From positions 85,849,001 through 85,913,000 of the forward strand of contig JAJNNQ010000075.1 of the NCBI GenBank assembly GCA_027886175.1: a stretch of DNA of 64,000 bases, read 5' to 3'. Source of the stretch: Phylloscopus collybita. Its lineage: Eukaryota; Chordata; Aves; Passeriformes; Phylloscopidae. Below the pieces are notes generated by a model. The model was not told the DNA's origin and did not search any database. It worked only from the letters and a program-made list of their open reading frames with translations. The position numbers and the translations under genes were made by a program. Below, in pieces: positions 22,084 through 36,200 of the stretch (position 1 is the stretch's first letter; each line of letters opens with the position of its first letter).

Positions 22084-23115
22084 AGTTAGAATGAACCCAC
22101 AAAGATCATCAAAGTCCAACTTCTGGCCCTGATAAGGACACCCCAAGAGTCACACACTGTGCCTGAAAGTGTTGTCCAAACAGTTTTTGAACTCTGTCAG
22201 ATTTGGGGCTGTGACCACTTCCCTGGGGAGCCTGTTCCAGTGCTCAACCACGCAAACCATTAGGGGTTCTAATATCCCAACCTAAATCCTTTCCCTGATA
22301 CAACTTCAGGACATTCCCTTAGGTTCTGTCAGCAGTCACCAGAGAGAAGAGCTCAGTGTCTGCCCCTCCTCTTCCCATTACATGGAAGTTGTGATGAGGT
22401 CTTCCCTCAGTCTCCTCCAGGCTGAACAAGCCAAGTGACCTCAGCTGCTCTTCATATGGCTTCCCCTCAAGGCCCTTCACCATCCGTGTGGCCCTCCTTG
22501 GGAGGCTCTCTAACAGCTTTAGATCCTTCTTATATTGTGGCACCCAAAACTGCCCCCAGCACTGGAAGTGAGGCCGCCCCAGAGCAGAGCAGAGCAGAGG
22601 GGACAATCCCCTCCCTTGCCCACCTGGCCATGCTGTGCCTCCCAGGACAAGGTTGGCCCTCCTGGCTGCCAGGGCACTGCTGACTCGTGTTCAATTTGCC
22701 ACTGACCAGGAGCCCCAGGTGCCTTTCCATGGGGCTCCTTTCCAGCCTCTCATTCCCCAGTCTGTCTGTACATCCAGGGCTGTCCTGTTTCAGGCGCAGA
22801 ATCCAGCACTTTCCCTTGTTGAATTTCATACAGTTGGGGATTGCCCATGTCTCTCATTTGTCAAGGTCTCTCTGAGGGGCCACTCTGCCTTCAAGGAAGA
22901 GGACAGCTCCTCTCAATACAGTATCATCAGCAAACTTACTTAGTATACCTTTGATTCTGTGTCCAAGTCATTTATGAAAGTGTCGAAGAGCACTGGCCCT
23001 AAACAGAGCCGTGCTGAACCCCACTAGTGACCGGTTGCTGGCCTGATAACACCCCATTCACTATAAACCTTTGTGCCCAACCTGTCAGCCAGTTTTTTGT
23101 CCAACAGAATCCTGC
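22084..23115 (-). mobile_element. CR1 LINE fragment with reverse-transcriptase core
   Basis: Read on the minus strand, this is about 1 kb of CR1 ORF2 and 3' UTR. Readable pieces are a KFADDT box at about 22920-22937 (the F/Y-A-D-D catalytic motif of the reverse transcriptase, with FADD at 22934-22923), MKFNKGKCWIL, and LLESLPRRATRMVKGLEGKP. Frames are interrupted, so it is inactive. The 3' UTR (CTGGAACAGGCTCCCC and related blocks) lies at 22090-22350. The 5' side stops at about 23115. Confidence 0.88.
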
Positions 23116-23119
23116 TGTA

Positions 23120-26100
23120 GATCTGGAAGGGTCGCACAGGAAGGACAGCAGAGAGAGGAGCAGAATGTTCACTTCATTATAGGAAAGGTCAAAAAATTAA
23201 AGTAATGAGCTCCACGAAGTGTAAAAGAGTGCAGATCATCAGTGCACAGACTTAAAAGACAGCATTGTAGCAAATTCCAGAAGCAGTTTCCCTAACTTAA
23301 GAAAATTCTGAGTCTATGATGGCACTTGTCACAAGAGGCAAAAAAACCCTCAACAAACCCAAAACAAACATCTCCCCTGTGAATCCTGTTCCAGGTCCTT
23401 GACTGTAGAGGAATGCTAGGCACAGAACTATTAGTATTATTAGCTTGAAATTGCATCTTGAGAAAGTGACTGAACTTGGAAAGCTGGAGAGAAGAATTCC
23501 ACTGAGGAACCACAGAGCTGGTAGGGGACATAAAACTGTTCATTATTCTTCTGGTCTGGGGAAAATTACAGCAGAAGTAAAGAATTTATTTTGAAATACA
23601 TTCTGGTTATTCCAGACACTAAGTGAAATTTGTACCAGCTGAATTGTTAGCATGCTGTTTTTTCTTAAAGGGAAGAAAATCATGTGAAGTCATGGCACAC
23701 ATGGGGTGCATTCTTTTCTTAATTTTTGAAGTGAGATCTAAATTTGTGTGACCTGAATTAGTCCAATAAACTTAGGGTAAAACTAGTCTGGACTTTTGTA
23801 ACTGGGAGCCGTACCCTATACAATACTGCAGACAACACAAAGCCATCTCTCAGGAGCTGTGATTAAGGATGTGGTTAGTGGCTCATTGCTGCCCCAGAGC
23901 TGAGCCCACCAGGAGCTCAGAGAGTTAGGAGAGAAATGCTCTTCCTTGATCCTGGGTTTCTATTAAGCTGATTTAATCACTCGAGCTGAGAATTGCGCCA
24001 TCTTTATCTCTAATTTCTTCAGAATATCTGAACGGCCTCAGGGGATAGAAAAATAATATTTACATGTAAGATCATAAAAGAAGAGCTATGCCAGGCTAAA
24101 TTTTTCCCTTTGATGCATATGAGTTGATGATAAAGGAGTGTCTTGGGCTAAAGAAGGATCAGATTTGCATTACATGTAAACTCTTGGATTTACTGCTGCA
24201 AGATTAAACAATCAACTTTAAATCAGGGGTTTATAGCAGGTGATTGTTGGCTTGTTTTTGTAGTAACAACCACCATCAAAGAATCTTTTGGTTTCTTATT
24301 GAAGACACAAAAGGGGAGGGGTGACTGGTTAAAGCACTTGAAATACAAGGCAGTAAATCTTATTGTATGAAGAGATTTTTTTCTGCTCCCTTACCAATTA
24401 GAGGGAAAATTTTACATTTTCTTATATTGTTGGTGAATTTAGGATTGGTCTTGCAGTGTCCTGCGTTGTGGGAGAGGAAGAGTTGGGAGTTGAGTTGAGT
24501 TCCTGACCTATGGCCGTGGCTATTCATTCTGGTTACTCTTTTAGAGAGACAACACATAAACCACATACAAAGTGAGAAAAAAGCCCTCAGCAAATCCCAT
24601 CACAAAGGTTACTGCCTTCCACCCTGATATTTTTTTTAGTGAACTGTCTGGAGAAACACGGATTCATCACAGCTGCTTCAGGAGCTGGCAAGCTTCTAAT
24701 TATGTTCCACTGTTCCGAGTATTACTTCTAGGATATTTTTTGGATCACACATGACAAAAGGTGACTTTGACTTAGCTACTTATTAGCTAACAAGCACAAA
24801 AAGAAGAGAAATCAGGCAGTGAATGAAAATTATGTAGGAGGGAGAGAGTGACTTCAGGCATCCTCAAGTCATACTCTAGCCACTGCTGCAGGTGGTGTAG
24901 CCAACCTGAAGTAGTAATGGCTTGATGACCGCTGGAGATGTAGCCAGGGTGGTGATGTTTGCATCTTGGAGAAGGCCGCTGTACCTTCCAGTGACCTTGA
25001 AATAAATTATGCCCATCCAAAAGGTATTATGGCTTCAACTTGTTAGTGGAATCAATCCGTACATTCGAAGTTTCTGACTCATGTCAAGGCCTGATGTCGG
25101 CAAGCCCAGGAGCACATTGTCTGATCTGTGATTAGCAATGCCACAAAGTAACTCAGAGAGAGAGGACACAGGCAGATGCATGGCAAGCTTTGCCACAAAA
25201 AAATGTAAGTTTTGCCACAAAAAACGGTTTGGACAACTTGCATGCAAAAGTAATTTCCACATCTGTATGTGCAGATGGCTTGAGCCTGTGTGGAGGCTCA
25301 TGCAGCTGGCCCAACAGGACATCCTCACAGTCTGAATTTGCAGCTACAAATTAGCCCTCACTGACAAGACCAGCTGCTGGCTATCCCAGCCATGGGCCCA
25401 GTAGGTATCATGGTGGTGTTTTCCAATAGCAGCTTGGCCAATACCTAATCCTCAGTTCCCTCAGGGGCCAAAGAGCAGCATTTTCCTGCTAACATCTTCA
25501 ATCACTGCTTTGTTAGGCGTGAGCACAGGGCAGGAAGACCCAGGGGACCTCAAGTCCACTCACACAGCTCGTGGAATTTCTGAAGGAATAACAAAACTAA
25601 AAATTTCTTCATATAATCTTACAATAGATTTGAATTTTTAAAGGAAACAATCCCTTAAACAGCTCTCTATATTCTGTTTCTGTATAGACTTCTACTTGGG
25701 GACTAGCTTTCTTGTTTATCTTACCAAAAATAGTTTTCCAGTGCTTCAAATTTTCAAGGGATTTTGATAAGGTGAGGAGGAATTTTGCTTGTACACAACC
25801 TGTGGGAGAACTTTTGGCATTTCTCTTCACACTGGTCTGTTTCTGTCTCCACTTGGGACCCATCTAAGTCCCTCCACTTGGCTGCTGTGCTTCTGTCCTT
25901 CATGAATACGCAGCACAACATCCATTTTCACTCTTTTCTCCAGTTCAAATAATCTTGTAATCTGATAAAAAAGGCCATTATGGGGACTGAAAAATCGTAA
26001 AAAGTGACAAGACTTGTCCCCTCCTGACTTTCCTGACATTACCTGATTCAAGCTGCCAGGAAGCAGCATCTGCTTCTCCTGTTATCCTGGCATTTCCTCT

Positions 26101-29100
26101 GTGTGCTGAAGAAAAATCCTCTTCCTCATTACCAGCCACACATTGCATCCTGCTTTGCACCTGCTTCTTGTTTTCCTCAATTATTTTCTTTACTTTAGTT
26201 TACAAGTCTTAATTTAGAAAGGAGTGAGCAAATGTAATTCTTCCCAGATACATTTATTCTCCTCCTCAGCAGTCCACTGAAATCCTTCCTTATCCTCTCC
26301 TTCCTCCTCTCTTTCTGTCTGCTCAGATTCACTTCTTTTCCCAGCCTTTGTTTTTCCACCTCTCCTCCCTCTTCTCCCACAGACTTGTTGCTCCTGCTCT
26401 GTGGCCAGCAGTGAGATGATCAGCTCTGTTGTGTGGTGCAAGGAAGGCTTGAAGCAGCAGCTCTGCTTGGCACCAGGAGCCTGGGGTGCCAGTCAGCCCC
26501 AGGGCATTGCACCCAGGGTCCCGTTTGGGACCAACGTTGTATTCCTGAAGAAACCAGCTGGTGACAGCTCACAGGTTTGATGCTGATGGTGGGGCTCAGG
26601 CCTGGAGTCGTGTAAACGACTCCTCTGCTTTTAATTCTTAAGGCCTGGAGGAATGGAGCATCACAGAAATTGCCTTTGAACCACTAGGAAAAAGCTGTAA
26701 ATTCAGGGTGAATGGCAAGCAATCTCACATGCCTCCAACACCTCATTCTTTGTAACTTCTCAAAACACCCTGGTGACAGACAGCTGTTGTGTGGCAGTGG
26801 TCCCCTCCCTGTGAAAGCTTTTCCAGGTAAAAGTGATCAAACTGTCTCAGAGCCCAAGGCAAACATTTGCTTCAGCATATACCATCACAACTTAATACAG
26901 ATAAGCTCCTGTGAAACACATAAACTCAAAGGGGTTGTCACTTCCATCTCGAAATTTCCCTTAATTTGACGGGAATAGCTAGTGACAAGCAGGGCTCTCT
27001 GTGGTTCTTGGAGGGCCAGGCTGTGCAGTCCAACAGGAGAGGAGGTGGTGGGGTTTGACCTCCGGCTTCTGTCAAGCGCTCAGATTCCTCTCCAGCCTCT
27101 GGCCTCTGAGCAGAAAATGCCATGGTGTGGCTGTGACTTAGACAGGAGCTGAATGCAAATGTGCCTTCCTATCAATTAAGCAGGAAGAAACAATCATTTG
27201 GCTGCAGATATCCTGACTGCTAAAGCAAGCAGTTTAATTACTGAATCTTGCTGAAATTCAGCTTCATTGAGAAATGAAGTCTAATTCTCTTCCCATGGGG
27301 GTGGCTGCATTTCTGTTCCCTTAAGGATCATGGTAATTTTTCTTTTTGTGGTCCTCATGGTTGCTTAAAAATCAATTTTCTTTATCCTAATTCTATCTAC
27401 ATAAAATCCTGCTGTGTGCTAACTGCAGCCACCCCTTTGAGCCCAAATGCCTACTGTGATGACTTTTCTTAGGTGAACTTTACCTCATAAGTGTTGTGTC
27501 ATTATTTAACATGATCAAAAGCTATTATAATGGGTCTGTATAATTAAAGTAATTAATTTAACTAATTCCTTTTTTTTTTTGGTAAGGAAAACAGATACAT
27601 GTAATAAAGTAGTGCTCTTGTCTTAATCTTCTATCTTATTTCTATACAAATTGAGCCTCCCACATGTGGACCTTTTTCTCATTTCATAAAAATAGAATAA
27701 ATCAATTTAACAGGATCTAGAAATTCTCCAGGATGTGTAATTAAGGGCTTGGTCTATTTGTCTGCCTAGCTTTCATAATCTGCCAAATATTACTGCTTCT
27801 GGTCTAAAAGCTGGGGGATATGCTTTACTTGAGGGTCTGTACCAGATTGGGTTTCTTTCAGCCTAGCACACCCCAAAATGTCTCATCTGCAAAAATCTGG
27901 CATTTGACACTCAACATAAAAGAATAACAAAGGTGGAACTACTATTAAGAAAAAATATTCACTTAGTTTTCATTACTTACCCCACCTGTTTCCTCAAATG
28001 GCTCAAATCCAAATGTTTTGACATGCAAATCCTGACATCAACCTGTGACTGTAAAGTTAGTGCATTTTTAGCTGTTAAAGAACTGTATGTTGTCAGTTTG
28101 TCACACGCTGCAAATTGGCACATCTTTATTGAAGCCAGTTGTAATCTGTCGACTCCATGCAAAATAAATGGTCCATTGTATTCTAAGTCTTTATCCAATT
28201 CTAATTAAAATCTAAATAATTCTCTTGCCAGCTTCCTAGAGAGTTAGATCAGATTGAGAAACGGGGAAAATTGTAATTTGTGTGAATTTTTAACATCATA
28301 CCCAAGGAATTATATTTATGCAAATATCCTTGGCTCAAATCCAGCAAGCAGAGTTGGGGACTTCAAACAGCTTTCATCCCCCCAACTTGAGGGTCCCAGA
28401 ACCAATGCAACAAACTTTAGAAAATATTTAAATTTGAGGTCTGAGGTCACTAATACTAAATGGCACTACTCAGCTCCAAATGCCAACCAGCTGACCAGAA
28501 AGAAAAATTCAATGATGCTCATCTCTTATAGGATAAGAAAAATCTTAAAGTTTAAAATTTGTCCTTTCATCTTATCAACAAGCCATAATGGATGAAAGTA
28601 ACTTGCTACACGATTCTAGCTCAGTGAGAAGAGGGAAAAGAAGTGTGACAATGAGTCATCTGGTACAAAGCATCAGAATTCAGTAAATAAAGAAATTTTT
28701 TTCCAGGCAAACTGCCTTTTATCTGATAAGGTCTGCATGACAGCTGTGTATTTCCAAGAGTGCCATTCTCTAGAGGCAAGAGAGCTAAAGAATACCAGTA
28801 AGTCATGGATAACCTACTTCTCTTGTGTATTACCTCACATGCTCCTTTTTTTTTTTTTTTGGAGCTTCTATCTCAGCAAACCAGGGGAATCACGGGCAGT
28901 GCACACACTTACAAAGCTGTTCCCCACTGAGACTGACCCCAAGACTGTAACTCAGGTCCTTGGACTGCTCACTTACAGGTTTACAGTGCCCTCAATCAGT
29001 CCTACAAATAAAAACAGGGAACAGGGACTCTTGTTAGAGGCTCAGAATTAGAAATCTTGTGATTTGCTGCTGGTACAGACAGACAGGCACAACCCTGTCA

Positions 29101-29690
29101 GCCCTGCTGATAAACTTCAGTCACAGAGCTGACCTTCTGACAGGCTCCACAAGCTGATGATATCTTGCAGCTCTTAGGCAAAAATTGTTTCACATGTCAA
29201 TGCAAAAGGCTTCTCTATGATATTATTTCCATATTAAGGTTTTTATGAGAGAGCTAGAGTGAAAGGAGAACATGAGGAAGAGGGGAGGGCTGTGACATCA
29301 ATATTTTCAAATGCTTCTCCCTTGCCCCCTGCTCCTTTATCTATGCTGAGTTACCATTCAGTGATGGAGCCTTGCAATTCCACTCATCTCAGCTCATCAT
29401 GGACCACAATATGACAGTGCTGGGTATTGGACAATCCTGGAAGGTGGCCCTGGCCCCAGCTCTTTCAATAGAGGATGGAAGATAAGGCATGGCTGTTGGC
29501 AGGCAGGGAGTGGTGAACAAAATAACTTTAGGCTCAATGAAACATCTTGGCCCTGCTCTACACAGGGCTGCCCACGGACACTGCTCTGCTGAGTGCTCAC
29601 CCCTCAAACTCTGTCCAAAGGGCATCCACACTGCACACCACAGGATATACCTGCTGAGGAGGCAGCTGCCCTGTGCTGCACCATCTCTGG
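23120..29690. other. Intergenic DNA, partly AT-rich and unique-looking
   Basis: No gene was recognised. The stretches around 23930-24290, 27130-27360 and 27480-28250 are repeat-free, low in CpG and rich in homeodomain-type AT motifs (TAATTA, TTAATT), the look of conserved noncoding DNA. Whether they are conserved cannot be told from one sequence. A 15-nt T run lies at 28846-28860. Confidence 0.5.
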
Positions 29691-29694
29691 AAAG

Positions 29695-30240
29695 ATCAGA
29701 GAATCAAATTATAGAATATCCTAAGCAGGTAGGGGCCAAAAAGATCACCAAACTCCAACTCCTGACCCTGCTCAGGCCAGACTCAAGAGTCACACCATTT
29801 GCTTGAGAGCATTGTCCAAGTGTTCCTTGAATTTTGTCAAGCTTGGGGCTGTGGCCACTTCCCTGGGGAGCCTGTTCCAGTGCCCAATCATCCACTGAGT
29901 GAAGATCTTTTCTTGATATCCAACCTAAATCTCCATTGACAGAACTCCAGGCCATTCCCTCAGGTCCTGTCACTGGCCACCACAGAGAAGAGATCAGTGG
30001 CTGCCCCTCAGGTCTCCCCTCAGTCTCCTCTTCACCAGGCTGAACAAACCAAGTGACCTCAGTCCCTTCTCAAACGGCTTCCCCTCAAGGCCTTTCACCA
30101 TCTTTGTAGCCCTCTTTTTGGTGCTCTCTAATAGCTCTGTGTCTTTCTGATGCTGTGTTGCCCAAAACTGCATGCAGGACTTGAGGTGGAGCTGCACCAG
30201 CATGAAGTAGAATGGGATAATCCCCTCCTTCAGCCAAATG
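29695..30240 (-). mobile_element. CR1 LINE fragment, RT C-terminus plus 3' UTR
   Basis: The minus strand reads QFWATQHQKDTELLEST, TKMVKGLEGKPFEKGLRS and GLFSLVKRRLRGDL, which is the CR1 ORF2 C-terminus, followed toward lower coordinates by the CR1 3' UTR (CTGGAACAGGCTCCCCAGGG on the minus strand near 29860-29880). The same subfamily-like 3' UTR blocks occur in the copy at 22084-23115. The copy is truncated at its 5' end near 30240 and has stops. Confidence 0.87.
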
Positions 30241-30259
30241 ACAATAATAGAGACACGAA

Positions 30260-33200
30260 ATCCCTTTGGTGCCCAGAGCACCTTGCATCTCTACAAGCAT
30301 CTGTCCTGTCAGTGGCCCGCTGATGTCTGGACATGAAAGGTTGCCTTCAGAGGTCCTTGTGGTCTCCACTTTGGGAAATAAATATGTGTATTTATGTCAT
30401 CTTCCAGGCCCAAGGGTAGGTAAACTTTGCAGAGAGCTGCAAAGCCATGCTCTGCTGCCCAAGCCACAGATTGAGGCTGTTAAAGGTATCTCAAGTGGCC
30501 ACTACAGCATGCAGAAGGTATGGTGTACCTCAGTTGTGCTGGGACCACTAGTGGGGCACACTATCTTCTCCAGTGGTATCCTGACTCCTCCATCACCCAG
30601 TGGGACACCACTGACGTGTGCAGGAAATTTTTTCTGCACCTTGGCCATACTGGTCACACACAGGGTACCCTTGGTGTATCTCAGCCTACCTTGATGATAA
30701 ACTTGACACTAGGTAGGAGGAAGCCAATAGTCCACCTCAGGCCATCCAGGTCCTTCACCCAAACTATGCCAAGGCAGTAGGGGCCCTGACAACTCACTGT
30801 GTCCCTCACAAGGGACAAGAAGCATATGCTGTATGTGTGTACATTAGCAAAGTCCTCTGTCTCTATAGCCTTCCATATTACTCTGCATGATGACAAAACC
30901 TATGCTTCTGCCTACCCTTGAGATTCCTCTTCCTCTTTCCATCACTTCCAACTCCATCCCTTCTAATAGTTTTCCCTTCTCTGTGCCTCTCTTTTCTCTT
31001 CTTTCCCTTCTCCACCTGGCTGGACTTGCCAGCCCCTCTCACTGAAATCCTCTCTCTGTGAGAAAAAAAAAAAAAAAAAGCTAAATCTCTTTTTAACTCC
31101 TTATTATCTGAAGCAAGAGGTGTAGCTCCAGGCTATGAGGACCAGCTGACTGGCTGGGACATCCAAAAAGGTCTCTCTCCCCAGCCAACACCTCCAAATA
31201 TAGGTTTCTTCCTCTTTATGTAGATACTCTAGCACAAGGGTGAGCAAGAAACAGGGCAATTTGGCTACTTTGCACAGCCTCCATCACTGTAGTCAATTAG
31301 ATGGTTGCATGACTTCCTCTATATGTCTGAATACAGAATCTTCTGGAAATCTAGGTGGTTTTACGTGTAATTGTCTCCTCAGGCCTTTGTTGAAGCATTC
31401 CTTGCTTTGCTACAAGCTCACGTAATGAGCTGTGCTTCAGTGTAGAAGCTCCTCCTGGAAATGGACCTTTCATGGGCCATAATGCTCTCCAGTCTTTGGA
31501 GAAACTTTTGGTGGATGGGTGCCCTTCTGCCACCACCTGGTTTGTGGTGTGTCCAAAAAAGCTGAACACCTCTTTCTGATGCTGCAAAATCCTTTACATT
31601 AAAGGCCACGCTGTGCTCTCAGTCCTGGTGTGAATGTTTAGGCTTTGAGCAGGGAATGGTGGCTTGGGTGCTAAGCTGGAATTTGCCAGGCAAGGATGCA
31701 GCCCTGCAGATTCTGACAGGTGCAGTGAGATATGTGCTGGTAATAGAAAGAGGGAGGCTCAAAAAAATTTTACCTGGCAATGTCCCTTTAAACCCATGAC
31801 TCATCATCACAAGCACAGTTCCGATTCTCTTTCCATTCATGTCTCAAGGACCAATACCTCAGTTCATGAAAATTTTAGGCAGTTGCTTTTCTGTATGGTA
31901 TTTCAAATTCTGGCTAATGGATGTGGGTAGCACAGATGACTTTGTTATGAATGAACAGTGCTCTGGTGAATAAGTCCATGCACTTCTCCAGCTCCTCACC
32001 AGAACACGTGAGGCTGTGAGTGGGTTTGACAGGGTTAGACTTTGACATCTGAAATGGAGCAATGATGGAGCAGCTGCTTCTTCATATGCTTGTCAGTCAG
32101 AATGCAAAACAACCTAGATTTCAGGGCTATGCTTTAGAGAGAAAACCCTTCTAGTCAAGGTGCAGGTCTAGGCATAATGCAAGGTCTTATCCCACATTAT
32201 TGCATTGATTATTGTAATTATGTTCTTTCAGGACAGTTTCAAGCTGTATTCTATCCAATTAGAGCTGTTTAAAATACCTTTGTACTGTATATAATGTGGT
32301 GCTGGAGAAAGGAGGTAGTACATGTATTTTATTTAGTTTCTTGCTCTTACAGTAAAGCTGTTTATGACAAGAGAATTGGCATTATTCATATTCTTGATTT
32401 CATTATCTTGATGGCTATATATATGAAACTATCTCCCTGTGCACCAGGGCAAAAATGTTCTTATAAATGTATTTCTGCATTGCAGAGTGTCCAGTTTTAC
32501 ATATGGATGAAAAATAGGCCCTCCCAGTCTTTTGTGATAGGTTTCATATACTGAATTTTCATACCCTTCATTTGCAACAAAACACATGAAATTGTGGCAT
32601 CATTGAAGTCTACAGCAGCAGTGGGAAAAGAAATTCTTTTGAATATCTACATATGTTGATCAATAAGTCTCCTGGGCTTCTTATGCAAGGGAGTGACTCT
32701 TCTAGGTTTATCTCCTCCTCCCTTCTTTTCCTTCCTCCCTTATGATCTGGGTTTGATTTTTCGTTTCATTTTTGTTTGTTTGGTTGGTTGTTTTTTGTTT
32801 GCTTGGTCTGGGTTTTTATTTGCCTAAACTTGAAGACAAACTTTTAGCACCAGGTCTTTAATTTGCCTAAAAATTGATTCTCCTTCCCTCTGTGCAGAGG
32901 GTGAGAACAATACTGATGTGTAGTTTGTTTCCACCAGCTTTAATAGATTTAAACAATGACTTTCTTTCTATTCTGTCATGGAAAATTATCTCAGACTGGG
33001 AGAATTTCCACAAAAGCCATTTACAGATGAAAGTCACACTGTTTGCTGTTCTTTAAACTGCTTTTCTATCCCACAGAACACCCTCCTCTCCTCTCCTCTC
33101 CTCTCCTCCTCATTATTGGGGATAACAAGTTTTCCTCCAAGGAGGCTCTGTTTTTTCAACATGCCCCTGTCAGGATGAACATGCTGCATTATGTTGCTAT

Positions 33201-36200
33201 GCATGTGATTACTTCATATGTAGACATCATCAAGTGCTCTCCTGCTCTGCTGAGCCAGGTGTAGTTTTACAATTGAAGCCTCAAGCATCCCTACAAGATC
33301 TTGTTTTACCTCTGTGCCAGTAAGCTGACTCTGGGTGCTGCAAATCACTCCTCCCTGACCTGTTATTCCTCCTTCCCAAGCTGAGACCCTCTGACCCCTC
33401 TGCCCCCATCCTGCTGCTTCCCATCACCTCTGGCAACCTCCCTGAATTGTGCCCATTAAACAATTTGTAACCTCCCTGCTGCTGAGCAGTGGGTTTGCCA
33501 GGCAGATCTCCCACCATGGCACAGTTTGAGGTATTGGTGGTTCCTGCTGGGGTGGAGGGAGAGCAGGAAAAGCAGGCCTGTACTGTTTGGCAGCCTGCTG
33601 GTAAAGCCTGCTGGTTTAACAAGGAAACGAAAGGGAAAGAGATTATTAACCATTTTTTTTTCCCCACAGTTTTCCCCCTATGCTCTCAAAGAGTGAAGGT
33701 CAAAATTAAATGCCAGCATTTCCTGTGCATTTATCAAGTGTCATCAGGGAAAGGAACCCCAGGTGAGTCTGTGGATGTTCCATGCTCCCTGTGTGTCCCA
33801 CTGCTCAACTCTCAATGGTGCTGGCCCACCGTAGCTGGTTTGTGTAATGAATTCCCCCAGCCATCCCAGGCTTCAAATTGTGTCTGGGAGCGTCAGCCTC
33901 ACATTTGTGTCTTATGAGTTAATGTCTTCTGGTCTCTGAGTCATTGCTGATGAACATTTGGGTGTTTGGAGCCTCATCCCTTGCACATGAACACTTTCAA
34001 TGTTAATGACATTTGCAACCAATCCTTGTTGACTAGAGCATAGCCAGAGCCAAGCAGAGCAAACAAAGAAGAAACAAATTGGTGTGTTGCCATAATCCAA
34101 ACATCCTGATAGCCAAATTCTGACCTGCTGACCATAATGCTTTTAGAGCCAAATACTTCAAAATTACACGTACCTTTGCTTTGTTCTGAATAAAAATACT
34201 TATTCCTAGTCAAAAACACAAAAACAAAAAAGCCCTACAATGTCCAAAAGCTCTCTCTGTGACATGTTTGAAAAATACTGACTTAAGACTTAAGTCAGCA
34301 TAAAAGTTTCAGTAATTCAGGAGGAGGATATTAGATACTAAAATGTTCTAAATCCCCTGAACATGTGGGGTTTTTCCCAAAAGTGATGATAATTGTGATA
34401 GATTTTTCTGTTTAAGCTCATGCAGACCGTCTAGTCTCTTTAGTTGCTCTTCTTATAGTAGCAGGCACTGAGATCCTGTATGTAAATCATGTTGCAGACT
34501 CATTAGTGTTACTGCTGCTTTCTTGCTAGCTGAGACACCAGTTCTGATTTAGGGTATTTTGACACTTAGCAACAAACTAAGCTTTGTGAGCAGGTGGCTG
34601 AGCCAAAATAGTAGCAGAGTTCGCAGTTAGCTGAAATAATAACAAGGAATTGCTGGTCAGAATATGCTTTCTTTCTTGATTTATTAGAACAGCCTACAAA
34701 AAAAATCATTTGTGAAGGATCCACTCCCACGAGACACCTGCTTCCAAGCCACCACAATACAGGTGTTCTGCTTTGCACACGGAGTCGCCACACCCAGAGT
34801 GTCCAGCCAGCAAATCCATTCACCTGTGGTGGCCAAAGTCATCAACAGCCTGTGTTTCTTGCCTACCCAGGAGATTTTTAACCACTTGGTTCTAAGCTCT
34901 CCCAACAGCTTCTTGCACCTGCAACTCTAAATACACACTTGTTTCCAGATCTTCACTGCTGTTCTCTCTGCCTGAAGAATTGGAACTTGTCTCAGATGGT
35001 TTCTCCCAGCCCTGGTGTGGCAATTCTGTTTTCATCGCTCCACTTATGCTGTACAGAGAGGATAAGGACATCCACCTTTCCTTTGAGGGTCTCACTGATG
35101 CCTTGGATCAAGGACCTCCCACTGTTGTCCAGCCTGGCTGCCCTTCACAAGCAAAATAACTTTCCAGGCACTGGAGATAACATAAATCTGTCAGTATATG
35201 CAGTGTCCACAAACTTTCACTTTCAGAGAGGGAAGGAGACCACTTCCCCTCACATGAGACCCTCTCAGTATGTCAGATAGCCAGAACAAAACAAACGAAC
35301 AACCAAGAAACTGGAGGAGAGACCAGCTCTCCACTTTGGACAATGTGCATTTGTACTCCCTGGTCAGCTTTTGTTCCTTTTATGCTACACGTTTGCAGCC
35401 TAATGAAGGGATTTGAAACCCACTGCTGAAGGTCGGACACAGCCTGAAAATTAATCTCTCATGGGCTGTGGCCACTCAGTTTTTAAAAGCATGACTGCTG
35501 ATGGCCTGAGCTCCTGGACTGGCTGGCCAGCAGTGGTTGGAAGAGCAGCAGAGCTCTTGGCACTAGGGCAGACCCCACTCTGCCCTCAGGGCTGGAGGAT
35601 GGCACTTGGGGAGGTCTGAGCATCCGTCTGCTCCTCTCAACTCCGTGATTTCCCTGCGAGGCTGCGAGCAAGCATCTTCCAGAGCTCTTGTGTTCTGCAA
35701 AATGGGGCTAGAAATAGAAATTTGTCTCATGCGCGAGACTCGCCATCTGTTTGGGAACCTTGCTAGCAGGTTCACCAGCTGAAAGTTAAGTGTTGAAGGC
35801 TTTGTATGGGAGGATGAGAAGGTGTATGTGTGCCTGGGGGGGCAGGTTGGGGTGGTAGCCTTGCAAAGGTTTGTGCAGCTGTCGTGAAAGCAGCGGAGGG
35901 GACTGGGGGCATAGCCTCAGTTGAGATGCTGTGGCTGTTTCCAGTCTGCTGAGCTGGACACAAAACTCCACTCTCAGGCTCATAGGCCAGTGGTAGGTAC
36001 TTGGTAGCTTCATTATGGGCATGCAGCCTGAACCAATTTAGAGGGCAAAACTTATTTTCAGAAGGCAGAGGAACATTCTCTAGAAAAATGTTTTCTTGCA
36101 GCATGAACTTGCGGAGATTGCTAGTCACTTTCTAAAATCCTGCCAGTTTACATTTACAGATAATTATGCATAAGGAACTAAGTTTTATTAACAGTTGCAG

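Noticed and set aside
30266..30694. 142-codon plus-strand open frame beside a CR1 copy
   Set aside because: It starts next to a CR1 fragment, has no conserved motif, and its composition looks noncoding.
33489..33917. 142-codon plus-strand open frame
   Set aside because: No recognisable domain, and it crosses a T run. Treated as chance.
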